Below are positions 25,603-38,499 of a stretch of 64,000 nt of DNA, piece after piece; the stretch's first letter is position 1; each line of letters opens with the position of its first letter. The DNA comes from Petrolisthes cinctipes (taxonomy: Eukaryota; Arthropoda; Malacostraca; Decapoda; Porcellanidae). The notes below the pieces were generated by a model. That model saw only the letters and a program-made list of their open reading frames with translations. It had not been told where the DNA came from and did no database searches. The stretch is from positions 405,001-469,000 of the forward strand of contig JAWQEG010001432.1 of NCBI GenBank assembly GCA_033782935.1, in the 5' to 3' direction. The position numbers and the translations under genes were made by a program.

Positions 25603-26436
25603 GTACTGATCGCATAAAGCACCCCGAAATACCGATTTTTCGGGTGTTTTGATCCTGAATTTGAGATATAAACGGGTACATAAGATGCATGCACATATCG
25701 ACTTTGGACACTTAAAATATCGATTTTTAGCATGTTTTGAGCCTATATTTTGAAAATACTCTAACACGGAGTAAGCATGTACATATCGCTTCTGGGACTC
25801 CAAAATATCGAATTTTCGGGTGTTTTGAGCCTGAATTTGAGATATAAACGGGTACAGAAGATGCATGCACATATTGACTTTGGGCACCTAAAATATCGAT
25901 TTTCAGCATGTTTTGGGCGTGTATCTGAATAGGCCAGTACAGATCGCATCTGGGACGCCAAAATATCGAATTTCCGGGTGTTTGGAACCTGAATTTGAGA
26001 TATAAACGGGTACAGAAGATGCATGCACATATCGACTTTTGGGAACCTAAAAGATCGATTTTCAATATGTTTTGGGCCTGTATTTTGAAAATACTCTAAT
26101 ATGGAGTAGTCATGTACAGATCGCTTCTGGGACACCAAAATATCGAATTTTCGGGTGTTTTGGGCCTGAATTTTAGATATCGACTTTGGGCACCTAAAAT
26201 ATCGATTTTTAGCATGTTTTGGGACTATATTTTGAAAATATTCTAGCAGTGAGTAGGCATGTACAGATCGCTTCTGGGACCCCAAAATATCGAATTTTCG
26301 GGTGTTTTGACCCTGAATTTGAAATATAAACGGGTACTGAAGATGCATGCACATATCAACTTTGGGCACCTAAAATATCGATTTTGAGCATGTTTTGGGT
26401 CTGTATCTTGAAAACATTCTAACTAGGAGTAGGCAT
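25603..26436. repeat. Isolated early copy of the 836-bp 5-mer unit
   Basis: Monomers begin at 25603, 25779, 25937, 26114 and 26261 (spacings 176, 158, 177, 147, 176). The first carries the diagnostic 'gatcgcataaagcacccc'. The copy is separated from the main array by about 700 bp of other monomer types (26437-27130), so it is either an outlying member or a source copy. Confidence 0.82.
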
Positions 26437-27130
26437 GTACATATCGCTTCTAGTACCCAAAAATACCGAATTTTCGAGTGTTTTGTGCCTGAATTTAAGA
26501 TATAAACGGGTACAGAAGATCGACTTTTGACACTAAAAATATCGATTTTTATCATGTTTTGAGCCTATATTTTGAAAACATTCTAGCACTGAGTAGGCAT
26601 GTACAGATCGCTTCTGGCACCCAAAAATATCGAATTTTAGGGTGTTTTGAGGTTGAATTTGAGATATAAACGGGTACAGAAGATACATGCACATATCGAC
26701 CATGGACATTTAAAATATCGATTTTAAGCATGTTTTGAACCTAAATTTTGAAAAAATTCTAGCACTGAGTAGGCATGTACAGATCGCTTTTGGGACCCAA
26801 AAATATCGAATTTTCGAGTGTTTTGGGGTTGAATTTGAGATATAAACGGGTACAGAAGATGCATTCACATATCGACTTTTGGGCACCTAAAAGATCGATT
26901 TTTAGTATGTTTTGGGCCTGTAATTTGAAAATACTGTAACACGGAGTAGGCATATGGAGATCGCTTCTGGAACCTCAAAATATCAAATTTTCGAGTGTTT
27001 TGAGCATGAATTTGAGATATAAACGGGTATTGAAGATGCATGCACATATTGACTTTTGGGCATTTAAAATATCGATTTCGAGCATGTTTTTGGTCTGAAT
27101 CATGAAAACATTCTAACTAGGAGTAGGCAT
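26437..27130. repeat. Satellite spacer between the isolated copy and the main 836-bp array
   Basis: Monomers begin at 26437 (164 bp), 26601, 26777 and 26954. They repeat the order found at 24720-25249, including 'caccatggacatttaaaat'-like and 'catatggagatcgcttc' variants. Nothing other than satellite is present. Confidence 0.8.
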
Positions 27131-27966
27131 GTACAGATCGCTTCTAGGACCGCGAAATACCGAATTTTCGGGTGTTTTGAGCCTGAATTTGAGATATAAA
27201 CGGGTACAGAAGATGCATGCACATATTGACTTTGGACACTTAAAATATCGATTTTTAGCATGTTTTGAGCCTATATTTTGAAAATACTCTAACACGGAGT
27301 AAGCATGTACATATCGCTTCTGGGACTCCAAAATATCGAATTTTCGGTTGTTTTGAGCCTGAATTTGAGATATAAACGGGTACAGAAGATGCATGCACAT
27401 ATTGACTTTGGGCACCTAAAATATCGATTTTCAGCATGTTTTGGGCGTGTATCTGAATAGGCCAGTACAGATCGCATCTGGGACCCCAAAATATCGAATT
27501 TCCGGGTGTTTGGAACCTGAATTTGAGATATAAACGGGTACAGAAGATGCATGCACATATCGACTTTTGGGCACCTAAAAGATCGATTTTCAGTATGTTT
27601 TGGGCCTGTATTTTGAAAATACTCTAATATGGAGTAGTCATATACAGATCGCTTCTGGGACCCCAAAATATCGAATTTTCGAGTGTTTTGGGCCTGAATT
27701 TTAGATATCGACTTTGGGCACCTAAAATATCGATTTTTAGCATGTTTTGGGACTATATTTTGAAAATATTCTAGCAGTGAGTAGGCATGTAGAGATCGCT
27801 TCTGGGACCCCAAAATATCGAATTTTCGGGTGTTTTGACCGTGAATTTGAGATATAAACGGGTACTGAAGATGCATGCCCATATCGACTTTTGGGCACCT
27901 AAAATATCGATTTTTAAGTATGTTTTGGGTCTGTATCTTGAAAACATTCTAACTAGGAGTAGGCAT

Positions 27967-28802
27967 GTACTGATCGCATAAAGCACCCCGAAATACCGAT
28001 TTTTCGGGTGTTTTGATCCTGAATTTGAGATATAAACGGGTACATAAGATGCATGCACATATCGATTTTGGACACTTAAAATATCGATTTTTAGCATGTT
28101 TTGAGCCTATATTTTGAAAATACTCTAACACGGAGTAAGCATGTACATATCGCTTCTGGGACTCCAAAATATCGAATTTTCGGTTGTTTTGAGCCTGAAT
28201 TTGAGATATAAACGGGTACAGAAGATGCATGCACATATTGACTTTGGGCACCTAAAATATCGATTTTCAGCATGTTTTGGGCGTGTATCTGAATAGGCCA
28301 GTACAGATCGCATCTGGGACCCCAAAATATCGAATTTCCGGGTGTTTGTAACCTGAATTTTAGATATAAACGGGTACAGAAGATGCATGCACATATCGAC
28401 TTTTGGGCACCTAAAAGATCGATTTTCAGTATGTTTTGGGCCTGTATTTTGAAAATACTCTAATATGGAGTAGTCATATACAGATCGCTTCTGGGACCCC
28501 AAAATATCGAATTTTCGAGTGTTTTGGGCCTGAATTTTAGATATCGACTTTGGGCACCTAAAATATCGATTTTTAGCATGTTTTGGGACTATATTTTGAA
28601 AATATTCTAGCAGTGAGTAGGCATGTAGAGATCGCTTCTGGGACCCCAAAATATCGAATTTTCGGGTGTTTTGACCGTGAATTTGAGATATAAACGGGTA
28701 CTGAAGATGCATGCCCATATCGACTTTTGGGCACCTAAAATATCGATTTTTAAGTATGTTTTGGGTCTGTATCTTGAAAACATTCTAACTAGGAGTAGGC
28801 AT
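27967..28802. repeat. Representative 836-bp HOR-2 unit
   Basis: Five monomers: M1 27967-28142 (176 bp), M2 28143-28300 (158 bp, lacking the 18-bp tttgaaaatattctagca segment before the next monomer), M3 28301-28476 (176 bp), M4 28477-28624 (148 bp, lacking the 29-bp aaacgggtacag to catat segment) and M5 28625-28802 (178 bp, with 'tttttaagtatgttttggg'). Two of the five positions are therefore fixed for short classes. Confidence 0.9.
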
Positions 28803-29638
28803 GTACTGATCGCATAAAGCACCCCGAAATACCGATTTTTCGGGTGTTTTGATCCTGAATTTGAGATATAAACGGGTACATAAGATGCATGCACATATCG
28901 ATTTTGGACACTTAAAATATCGATTTTTAGCATGTTTTGAGCCTATATTTTGAAAATACTCTAACACGGAGTAAGCATGTACATATCGCTTCTGGGACTC
29001 CAAAATATCGAATTTTCGGTTGTTTTGAGCCTGAATTTGAGATATAAACGGGTACAGAAGATGCATGCACATATTGACTTTGGGCACCTAAAATATCGAT
29101 TTTCAGCATGTTTTGGGCGTGTATCTGAATAGGCCAGTACAGATCGCATCTGGGACCCCAAAATATCGAATTTCCGGGTGTTTGGAACCTGAATTTGTGA
29201 TATAAACGGGTACAGAAGATGCATGCACATATCGACTTTTGGGCACCTAAAAGATCGATTTTCAGTATGTTTTGGGCCTGTATTTTGAAAATACTCTAAT
29301 ATGGAGTAGTCATATACAGATCGCTTCTGGGACCCCAAAATATCGAATTTTCGGGTGTTTTGGGCCTGAATTTTAGATATCGACTTTGGGCACCTAAAAT
29401 ATCGATTTTTAGCATGTTTTGGGACTATATTTTGAAAATATTCTAGCAGTGAGTAGGCATGTACAGATCGCTTCTGGGACCCCAAAATATCGAATTTTCG
29501 GGTGTTTTGACCCTGAATTTGAGATATAAACGGGTACTGAAGATGCATGCCCATATCGACTTTTGGGCACCTAAAATATCGATTTTTAAGTATGTTTTGG
29601 GTCTGTATCTTGAAAACATTCTAACTAGGAGTAGGCAT

Positions 29639-29816
29639 GTACTGATCGCAAAAAGCACCCCGAAATACCGATTTTTCGGGTGTTTTTATCCTGAATTTGA
29701 GATATAAACGGGTACATAAGATGCATGCCCATATCGACTTTTGGGCACCTAAAATATCGATTTTTAAGTATGTTTTGGGTCTGTATCTTGAAAACATTCT
29801 AACTAGGAGTAGGCAT
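29639..29816. repeat. Extra hybrid monomer (M1/M5) in HOR-2
   Basis: The left part is M1 ('gatcgcaaaaagcacccc', 'gtacataagatgcatg'). The right part is M5 ('cccatatcgacttttggg', 'tttttaagtatgttttggg'). It is followed by a normal M1 at 29817. This is the product expected from unequal crossover between neighbouring M5 and M1 monomers, adding 178 bp. Confidence 0.85.
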
Positions 29817-31822
29817 GTACTGATCGCATAAAGCACCCCGAAATACCGATTTTTCGGGTGTTTTGATCCTGAATTTGAGATATAAACGGGTACATAAGAT
29901 GCATGCACATATCGATTTTGGACACTTAAAATTTCGATTTTTAGCATGTTTTGAGCCTATATTTTGAAAATACTCTAACACGGAGTAAGCATGTACATAT
30001 CGCTTCTGGGACTCCAAAATATCGAATTTTCGGTTGTTTTGAGCCTGAATTTGAGATATAAACGGGTACAGAAGATGCATGCACATATTGACTTTGGGCA
30101 CCTAAAATATCGATTTTCAGAATGTTTTGGGCGTGTATCTGAATAGGCCAGTACAGATCGCATCTGGGACCCCAAAATATCGAATTTCCGGGTGTTTGGA
30201 ACCTGAATTTTAGATATAAACGGGTACAGAAGATGCATGCACATATCGACTTTTGGGCACCTAAAAGATCGATTTTCAGTATGTTTTGGGCCTGTATTTT
30301 GAAAATACTCTAATATGGAGTAGTCATATACAGATCGCTTCTGGGACCCCAAAATATCGAATTTTCGAGTGTTTTGGGCCTGAATTTTAGATATCGACTT
30401 TGGGCACCTAAAATATCGATTTTTAGCATGTTTTGGGACTATATTTTGAAAATATTCTAGCAGTGAGTAGGCATGTAGAGATCGCTTCTGGGACCCCAAA
30501 ATATCGAATTTTCGGGTGTTTTGACCCTGAATTTGAGATATAAACGGGTACTGAAGATGCATGCCCATATCGACTTTTGGGCACCTAAAATATCGATTTT
30601 TAAGTATGTTTTGGGTCTGTATCTTGAAAACATTCTAACTAGGAGTAGGCATGTACTGATCGCATAAAGCACCCCGAAATACCGATTTTTCGGGTGTTTT
30701 GATCCTGAATTTGAGATATAAACGGGTACATAAGATGCATGCACATATCGATTTTGGACACTTAAAATATCGATTTTTAGCATGTTTTGAGCCTATATTT
30801 TGAAAATACTCTAACACGGAGTAAGCATGTACATATCGCTTCTGGGACTCCAAAATATCGAATTTTCGGTTGTTTTGAGCCTGAATTTGAGATATAAACG
30901 GGTACAGAAGATGCATGCACATATTGACTTTGGGCACCTAAAATATCGATTTTCAGCATGTTTTGGGCGTGTATCTGAATAGGCCAGTACAGATCGCATC
31001 TGGGACCCCAAAATATCGAATTTCCGGGTGTTTGGAACCTGAATTTGAGATATAAACGGGTACAGAAGATGCATGCACATATCGACTTTTGGGCACCTAA
31101 AAGATCGATTTTCAGTATGTTTTGGGCCTGTATTTTGAAAATACTCTAATATGGAGTAGTCATATACAGATCGCTTCTGGGACCCCAAAATATCGAATTT
31201 TCGGGTGTTTTGGGCCTGAATTTTAGATATCGACTTTGGGCACCTAAAATATCGATTTTTAGCATGTTTTGGGACTATATTTAGAAAATATTCTAGCAGT
31301 GAGTAGGCATGTACAGATCGCTTCTGGGACCCCAAAATATCGAATTTTCGGGTGTTTTGACCCTGAATTTGAGATATAAACGGGTACTGAAGATGCATGC
31401 CCATATCGACTTTTGGGCACCTAAAATATCGATTTTTAAGTATGTTTTGGGTCTGTATCTTGAAAACATTCTAACTAGGAGTAGGCATGTACTGATCGCA
31501 AAAAGCACCCCGAAATACCGATTTTTCGGGTGTTTTTATCCTGAATTTGAGATATAAACGGGTACATAAGATGCATGCACATATCGATTTTGGACACTTA
31601 AAATATCGATTTTTAGCATGTTTTGAGCCTATATTTTGAAAATACTCTAACACGGAGTAAGCATGTACATATCGCTTCTGGGACTCCAAAATATCGAATT
31701 TTCGGGTGTTTTGAGCCTGAATTTGAGATATAAACGGGTACAGAAGATGCATGCACATATTGACTTTGGGCACCTAAAATATCGATTTTCAGCATGTTTT
31801 GGGCGTGTATCTGAATAGGCCA

Positions 31823-31981
31823 GTACAGATCGCATCTGGGACCCCAAAATATCGAATTTCCGGGTGTTTGGAACCTGAATTTGAGATATAAACGGGTACA
31901 GAAGATGCATGCACATATCGACTTTTGGGCACCTAAAAGATCGATTTTCAGTATGTTTTGGTCGTGTATCTGAATAGGCCA
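31823..31981. repeat. Extra hybrid monomer (M3/M2) in HOR-2
   Basis: It begins as M3 ('ccagtacagatcgcatctg') and continues as M3 through 'aaaagatcgattttcagta', then switches to the M2 ending 'cgtgtatctgaataggcc' and is followed by another M3 at 31982. It is 159 bp long, with the M2-type 18-bp deletion. This is an unequal exchange between M2 and M3, independent of the event at 29639. Confidence 0.85.
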
Positions 31982-34900
31982 GTACAGATCGCATCTGGGA
32001 CCCCAAAATATCGAATTTCCGGGTGTTTGGAACCTGAATTTGAGATATAAACGGGTACAGAAGATGCATGCACATATCGACTTTTGGGCACCTAAAAGAT
32101 CGATTTTCAGTATGTTTTGGGCCTGTATTTTGAAAATACTCTAATATGGAGTAGTCATATACAGATCGCTTCTGGGACCCCAAAATATCGAATTTTCGGG
32201 TGTTTTGGGCCTGAATTTTAGATATCGACTTTGGGCACCTAAAATATCGATTTTTAGCATGTTTTGGGACTATATTTTGAAAATATTCTAGCAGTGAGTA
32301 GGCATGTACAGATCGCTTCTGGGACCCCAAAATATCGAATTTTCGGGTGTTTTGACCCTGAATTTGAGATATAAACGGGTACTGAAGATGCATGCCCATA
32401 TCGACTTTTGGGCACCTAAAATATCGATTTTTAAGTATGTTTTGGGTCTGTATCTTGAAAACATTCTAACTAGGAGTAGGCATGTACTGATCGCAAAAAG
32501 CACCCCGAAATACCGATTTTTCGGGTGTTTTTATCCTGAATTTGAGATATAAACGGGTACATAAGATGCATGCACATATCGATTTTGGACACTTAAAATA
32601 TCGATTTTTAGCATGTTTTGAGCCTATATTTGGAAAATACTCTAACACGGAGTAAGCATGTACATATCGCTTCTGGGACTCCAAAATATCGAATTTTCGG
32701 GTGTTTTGAGCCTGAATTTGAGATATAAACGGGTACAGAAGATGCATGCACATATTGACTTTGGGCACCTAAAATATCGATTTTCAGCATGTTTTGGGCT
32801 TGTATCTGAATAGGCCAGTACAGATCGCATCTGGGACCCCAAAATATCGAATTTCCGGGTGTTTGGAACCTGAATTTGAGATATAAACGGGTACAGAAGA
32901 TGCATGCACATATCGACTTTTGGGCACCTAAAAGATCGATTTTCAGTATGTTTTGGGCCTGTATTTTGAAAATACTCTAATATGGAGTAGTCATATACAG
33001 ATCGCTTCTGGGACCCCAAAATATCGAATTTTCGGGTGTTTTGGGCCTGAATTTTAGATATCGACTTTGGGCACCTAAAATATCGATTTTTAGCATGTTT
33101 TGGGACTATATTTTGAAAATATTCTAGCAGTGAGTAGGCATGTACAGATCGCTTCTGGGACCCCAAAATATCGAATTTTCGGGTGTTTTGACCCTGAATT
33201 TGAGATATAAACGGGTACTGAAGATGCATGTCCATATCGACTTTTGGGCACCTAAAATATCGATTTTTAAGTATGTTTTGGGTCTGTATCTTGAAAACAT
33301 TCTAACTAGGAGTAGGCATGTACTGATCGCATAAAGCACCCCGAAATACCGATTTTTCGGGTGTTTTGATCCTGAATTTGAGATATAAACGGGTACATAA
33401 GATGCATGCACATATCGATTTTGGACACTTAAAATATCGATTTTTAGCATGTTTTGAGCCTATATTTTGAAAATACTCTAACACGGAGTAAGCATGTACA
33501 TATCGCTTCTGGGACTCCAAAATATCGAATTTTCGGTTGTTTTGAGCCTGAATTTGAGATATAAACGGGTACAGAAGATGCATGCACATATTGACTTTGG
33601 GCACCTAAAATATCGATTTTCAGCATGTTTTGGGCGTGTATCTGAATAGGCCAGTACAGATCGCATCTGGGACCCCAAAATATCGAATTTCCGGGTGTTT
33701 GGAACCTGAATTTGAGATATAAACGGGTACAGAAGATGCATGCACATATCGACTTTTGGGCACCTAAAAGATCGATTTTCAGTATGTTTTGGGCCTGTAT
33801 TTTGAAAATACTCTAATATGGAGTAGTCATATACAGATCGCTTCTGGGACCCCAAAATATCGAATTTTCGAGTGTTTTGGGCCTGAATTTTAGATATCGA
33901 CTTTGGGCACCTAATATATCGATTTTTAGCATGTTTTGGGACTATATTTTGAAAATATTCTAGCAGTGAGTAGGCATGTAGAGATCGCTTCTGGGACCCC
34001 AAAATATCGAATTTTCGGGTGTTTTGACCCTGAATTTGAGATATAAACGGGTACTGAAGATGCATGCCCATATCGACTTTTGAGCACCTAAAATATCGAT
34101 TTTTAAGTATGTTTTGGGTCTGTATCTTGGAAACATTCTAACTAGGAGTAGGCATGTACTGATCGCATAAAGCACCCCGAAATACCGATTTTTCGGGTGT
34201 TTTGATCCTGAATTTGAGATATAAACGGGTACATAAGATGCATGCACATATCGATTTTGGACACTTAAAATATCGATTTTTAGCATGTTTTGAGCCTATA
34301 TTTTGAAAATACTCTAACACGGAGTAAGCATGTACATATCGCTTCTGGGACTCCAAAATATCGAATTTTCGGTTGTTTTGAGCCTGAATTTGAGATATAA
34401 ACGGGTACAGAAGATGCATGCACATATTGATTTTGGGCACCTAAAATATCGATTTTCAGCATGTTTTGGGCGTGTATCTGAATAGGCCAGTACAGATCGC
34501 ATCTGGGACCCCAAAATATCGAATTTCCGGGTGTTTGGAACCTGAATTTTAGATATAAACGGGTACAGAAGATGCATGCACATATCGACTTTTGGGCACC
34601 TAAAAGATCGATTTTCAGTATGTTTTGGGCCTGTATTTTGAAAATACTCTAATATGGAGTAGTCATATACAGATCGCTTCTGGGACCCCAAAATATCGAA
34701 TTTTCGAGTGTTTTGGGCCTGAATTTTAGATATCGACTTTGGGCACCTAAAATATCGATTTTTAGCATGTTTTGGGACTATATTTTGAAAATATTCTAGC
34801 AGTGAGTAGGCATGTAGAGATCGCTTCTGGGACCCCAAAATATCGAATTTTCGGGTGTTTTGACCCTGAATTTGAGATATAAACGGGTACTGAAGATGCA

Positions 34901-37900
34901 TGCCCATATCGACTTTTGGGCACCTAAAATATCGATTTTTAAGTATGTTTTGGGTCTGTATCTTGAAAACATTCTAACTAGGAGTAGGCATGTACTGATC
35001 GCATAAAGCACCCCGAAATACCGATTTTTCGGGTGTTTTGATCCTGAATTTGAGATATAAACGGGTACATAAGATGCATGCACATATCGATTTTGGACAC
35101 TTAAAATATCGATTTTTAGCATGTTTTGAGCCTATATTTTGAAAATACTCTAACACGGAGTAAGCATGTACATATCGCTTCTGGGACTCCAAAATATCGA
35201 ATTTTCGGTTGTTTTGAGCCTGAATTTGAGATATAAACGGGTACAGAAGATGCATGCACATATTGACTTTGGGCACCTAAAATATCGATTTTCAGCATGT
35301 TTTGGGCGTGTATCTGAATAGGCCAGTACAGATCGCATCTGGGACCCCAAAATATCGAATTTCCGGGTGTTTGGAACCTGAATTTGTGATATAAACGGGT
35401 ACAGAAGATGCATGCACATATCGACTTTTGGGCACCTAAAAGATCGATTTTCAGTATGTTTTGGGCCTGTATTTTGAAAATACTCTAATATGGAGTAGTC
35501 ATATACAGATCGCTTCTGGGACCCCAAAATATCGAATTTTCGGGTGTTTTGGGCCTGAATTTTAGATATCGACTTTGGGCACCTAAAATATCGATTTTTA
35601 GCATGTTTTGGGACTATATTTTGAAAATATTCTAGCAGTGAGTAGGCATGTACAGATCGCTTCTGGGACCCCAAAATATCAAATTTTCGGGTGTTTTGAC
35701 CCTGAATTTGTGATATAAACGGGTACTGAAGATGCATGCCCATATCGACTTTTGGGCACCTAAAATATCGATTTTTAAGTATGTTTTGGGTCTGTATCTT
35801 GAAAACATTCTAACTAGGAGTAGGCATGTACTGATCGCATAAAGCAACCCGAAATACCGATTTTTCGGGTGTTTTTATCCTGAATTTGAGATATAAACGG
35901 GTACATAAGATGCATGCACATATCGATTTTGGACACTTAAAATATCGATTTTTAGCATGTTTTGAGCCTATATTTTGAAAATACTCTAACACGGAGTAAG
36001 CATGTACATATCGCTTCTGGGACTCCAAAATATCGAATTTTCGGTTGTTTTGAGCCTGAATTTGAGATATAAACGGGTACAGAAGATGCATGCACATATT
36101 GACTTTGGGCACCTAAAATATCGATTTTCAGCATGTTTTGGGCGTGTATCTGAATAGGCCAGTACAGGTTACCATCTGGGACCCCAAAATATCGAATTTC
36201 CGGGTGTTTGGAACCTGAATTTGAGATATAAACGGGTACAGAAGATGCATGCACATATCGACTTTTGGGCACCTAAAAGATCGATTTTCAGTATGTTTTG
36301 GGCCTGTATTTTGAAAATACTCTAATATGGAGTAGTCATGTACAGATCGCTTCTGGGACCCCAAAATATCGAATTTTCGGGTGTTTTGGGCCTGAATTTT
36401 AGATATCGACTTTGGGCACCTAAAATATCGATTTTTAGCATGTTTTGGGACTATATTTTGAAAATATTCTAGCAGTGAGTAGGCATGTACAGATCGCTTC
36501 TGGGACCCCAAAATATCGAATTTTCGGGTGTTTTGACCCTGAATTTGAGATATAAACGGGTACTGAAGATGCATGTCCATATCGACTTTTGGGCACCTAA
36601 AATATCGATTTTTAAGTATGTTTTGGGTCTGTATCTTGAAAACATTCTAACTAGGAGTAGGCATGTACTGATCGCATAAAGCACCCCGAAATACCGATTT
36701 TTCGGGTGTTTTGATCCTGAATTTGAGATATAAACGGGTACATAAGATGCATGCACATATCGATTTTGGACACTTAAAATATCGATTTTTAGCATGTTTT
36801 GAGCCTATATTTTGAAAATACTCTAACACGGAGTAAGCATGTACATATCGCTTCTGGGACTCCAAAATATCGAATTTTCGGTTGTTTTGAGCCTGAATTT
36901 GAGATATAAACGGGTACAGAAGATGCATGCACATATTGATTTTGGGCACCTAAAATATCGATTTTCAGCATGTTTTGGGCGTGTATCTGAATAGGCCAGT
37001 ACAGATCGCATCTGGGACCCCAAAATATCGAATTTCCGGGTGTTTGGAACCTGAATTTGAGATATAAACGGGTACAGAAGATGCATGCACATATCGACTT
37101 TTGGGCTCCTAAAAGATCGATTTTCAGTATGTTTTGGGCCTGTATTTTGAAAATACTCTAATATGGAGTAGTCATATACAGATCGCTTCTGGGACCCCAA
37201 AATATCGAATTTTCGGGTGTTTTGGGCCTGAATTTTAGATATCGACTTTGGGCACCTAAAATATCGATTTTTAGCATGTTTTGGGACTATATTTTGAAAA
37301 TATTCTAGCAGTGAGTAGGCATGTACAGATCGCTTCTGGGACCCCAAAATATCGAATTTTCGGGTGTTTTGACCCTGAATTTGAGATATAAACGGGTACT
37401 GAAGATTCATGCCCATATCGACTTTTGGGCACCTAAAATATCGATTTTTAAGTATGTTTTGGGTCTGTATCTTGAAAACATTCTAACTAGGAGTAGGCAT
37501 GTACTGATCGCATAAAGCAACCCGAAATACCGATTTTTCGGGTGTTTTTATCCTGAATTTGAGATATAAACGGGTACATAAGATGCATGCACATATCGAT
37601 TTTGGACACTTAAAATATCGATTTTTAGCATGTTTTGAGCCTATATTTTGAAAATACTCTAACACGGAGTAAGCATGTACATATCGCTTCTGGGACTCCA
37701 AAATATCGAATTTTCGGTTGTTTTGAGCCTGAATTTGAGATATAAACGGGTACAGAAGATGCATGCACATATTGACTTTGGGCACCTAAAATATCGATTT
37801 TCAGCATGTTTTGGGCGTGTATCTGAATAGGCCAGTACAGATCGCATCTGGGACCCCAAAATATCGAATTTCCGGGTGTTTGGAACCTGAATTTGAGATA

Positions 37901-38334
37901 TAAACGGGTACAGAAGATGCATGCACATATCGACTTTTGGGCACCTAAAAGATCGATTTTCAGTATGTTTTGGGCCTGTATTTTGAAAATACTCTAATAT
38001 GGAGTAGTCATATACAGATCGCTTCTGGGACCCCAAAATATCGAATTTTCGGGTGTTTTGGGCCTGAATTTGAGATATCGACTTTGGGCACCTAAAATAT
38101 CGATTTTTAGCATGTTTTGGGACTATATTTTGAAAATATTCTAGCAGTGAGTAGGCATGTACAGATCGCTTCTGGGACCCCAAAATATCGAATTTTCGGG
38201 TGTTTTGACCCTGAATTTGATATATAAACGGGTACTGAAGATGCATGCACATATCAACTTTGGGCACCTAAAATATCGATTTTGAGCATGTTTTGGGTCT
38301 GTATTTTGAAAACATTCTAACTAGGAGTAGTCAT

Positions 38335-38499
38335 GTACATATCGCTTCTAGGACCCAAAAATACCGAATTTTCGAGTGTTTTGATCCTGAATTTAAGATA
38401 TAAACGGGTACAAAAGTACGACTTTGGAAACTTAAAATATCGATTTTTAGCATGTTTTGAGCCTATCTTTTGAAAAAAATTCTAGCACTGAGTAGGCAT
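38335..38499. repeat. 164-bp-class monomer linking HOR-2 to the 1000-bp HOR
   Basis: This monomer, 165 bp long, has 'gtacaaaagtacgactttgg', which replaces the longer cagaagatgcatgcacatat segment. Related copies lie at 8205, 17707, 23896 and 42669, each following an M5-like monomer. That suggests the ancestral HOR-2 unit was longer than five monomers. Confidence 0.75.

Larger units (their letters stand above)
27131..38334. repeat. HOR-2: 836-bp 5-mer higher-order repeat, 13 copies
   Basis: Copies begin at 27131, 27967, 28803, 29817, 30653, 31489, 32484, 33320, 34156, 34992, 35828, 36665 and 37501. A unit is five monomers of 176, 158, 176, 148 and 178 bp, for example 27967, 28143, 28301, 28477 and 28625. 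Marks in order are 'gatcgcataaagcacccc', 'taagcatgtacatatcg', 'ggccagtacagatcgcatc', 'gtagtcatatacagatcg' and 'gcagtgagtaggcatg'. Adjacent copies differ by only a few bases per unit by eye. Two extra monomers (29639-29816, 31823-31981) and a 1-bp insertion near 36172 are the only register changes. The first copy lacks the cataaagcacc mark and the last ends in a different type, as expected of array edges. Confidence 0.93.

Noticed and set aside
31647..32399. Long minus-strand open reading frame (about 250 codons), and many similar ones of 60-230 codons across the window
   Set aside because: They are translations of the satellite. The frame stays open only where monomers of 147, 159 or 177 bp (multiples of three) follow each other, and it breaks at 176- or 158-bp monomers. 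The predicted proteins are the same short peptide repeated in shifted frames, with no domain, no codon constraint and no consistent start.
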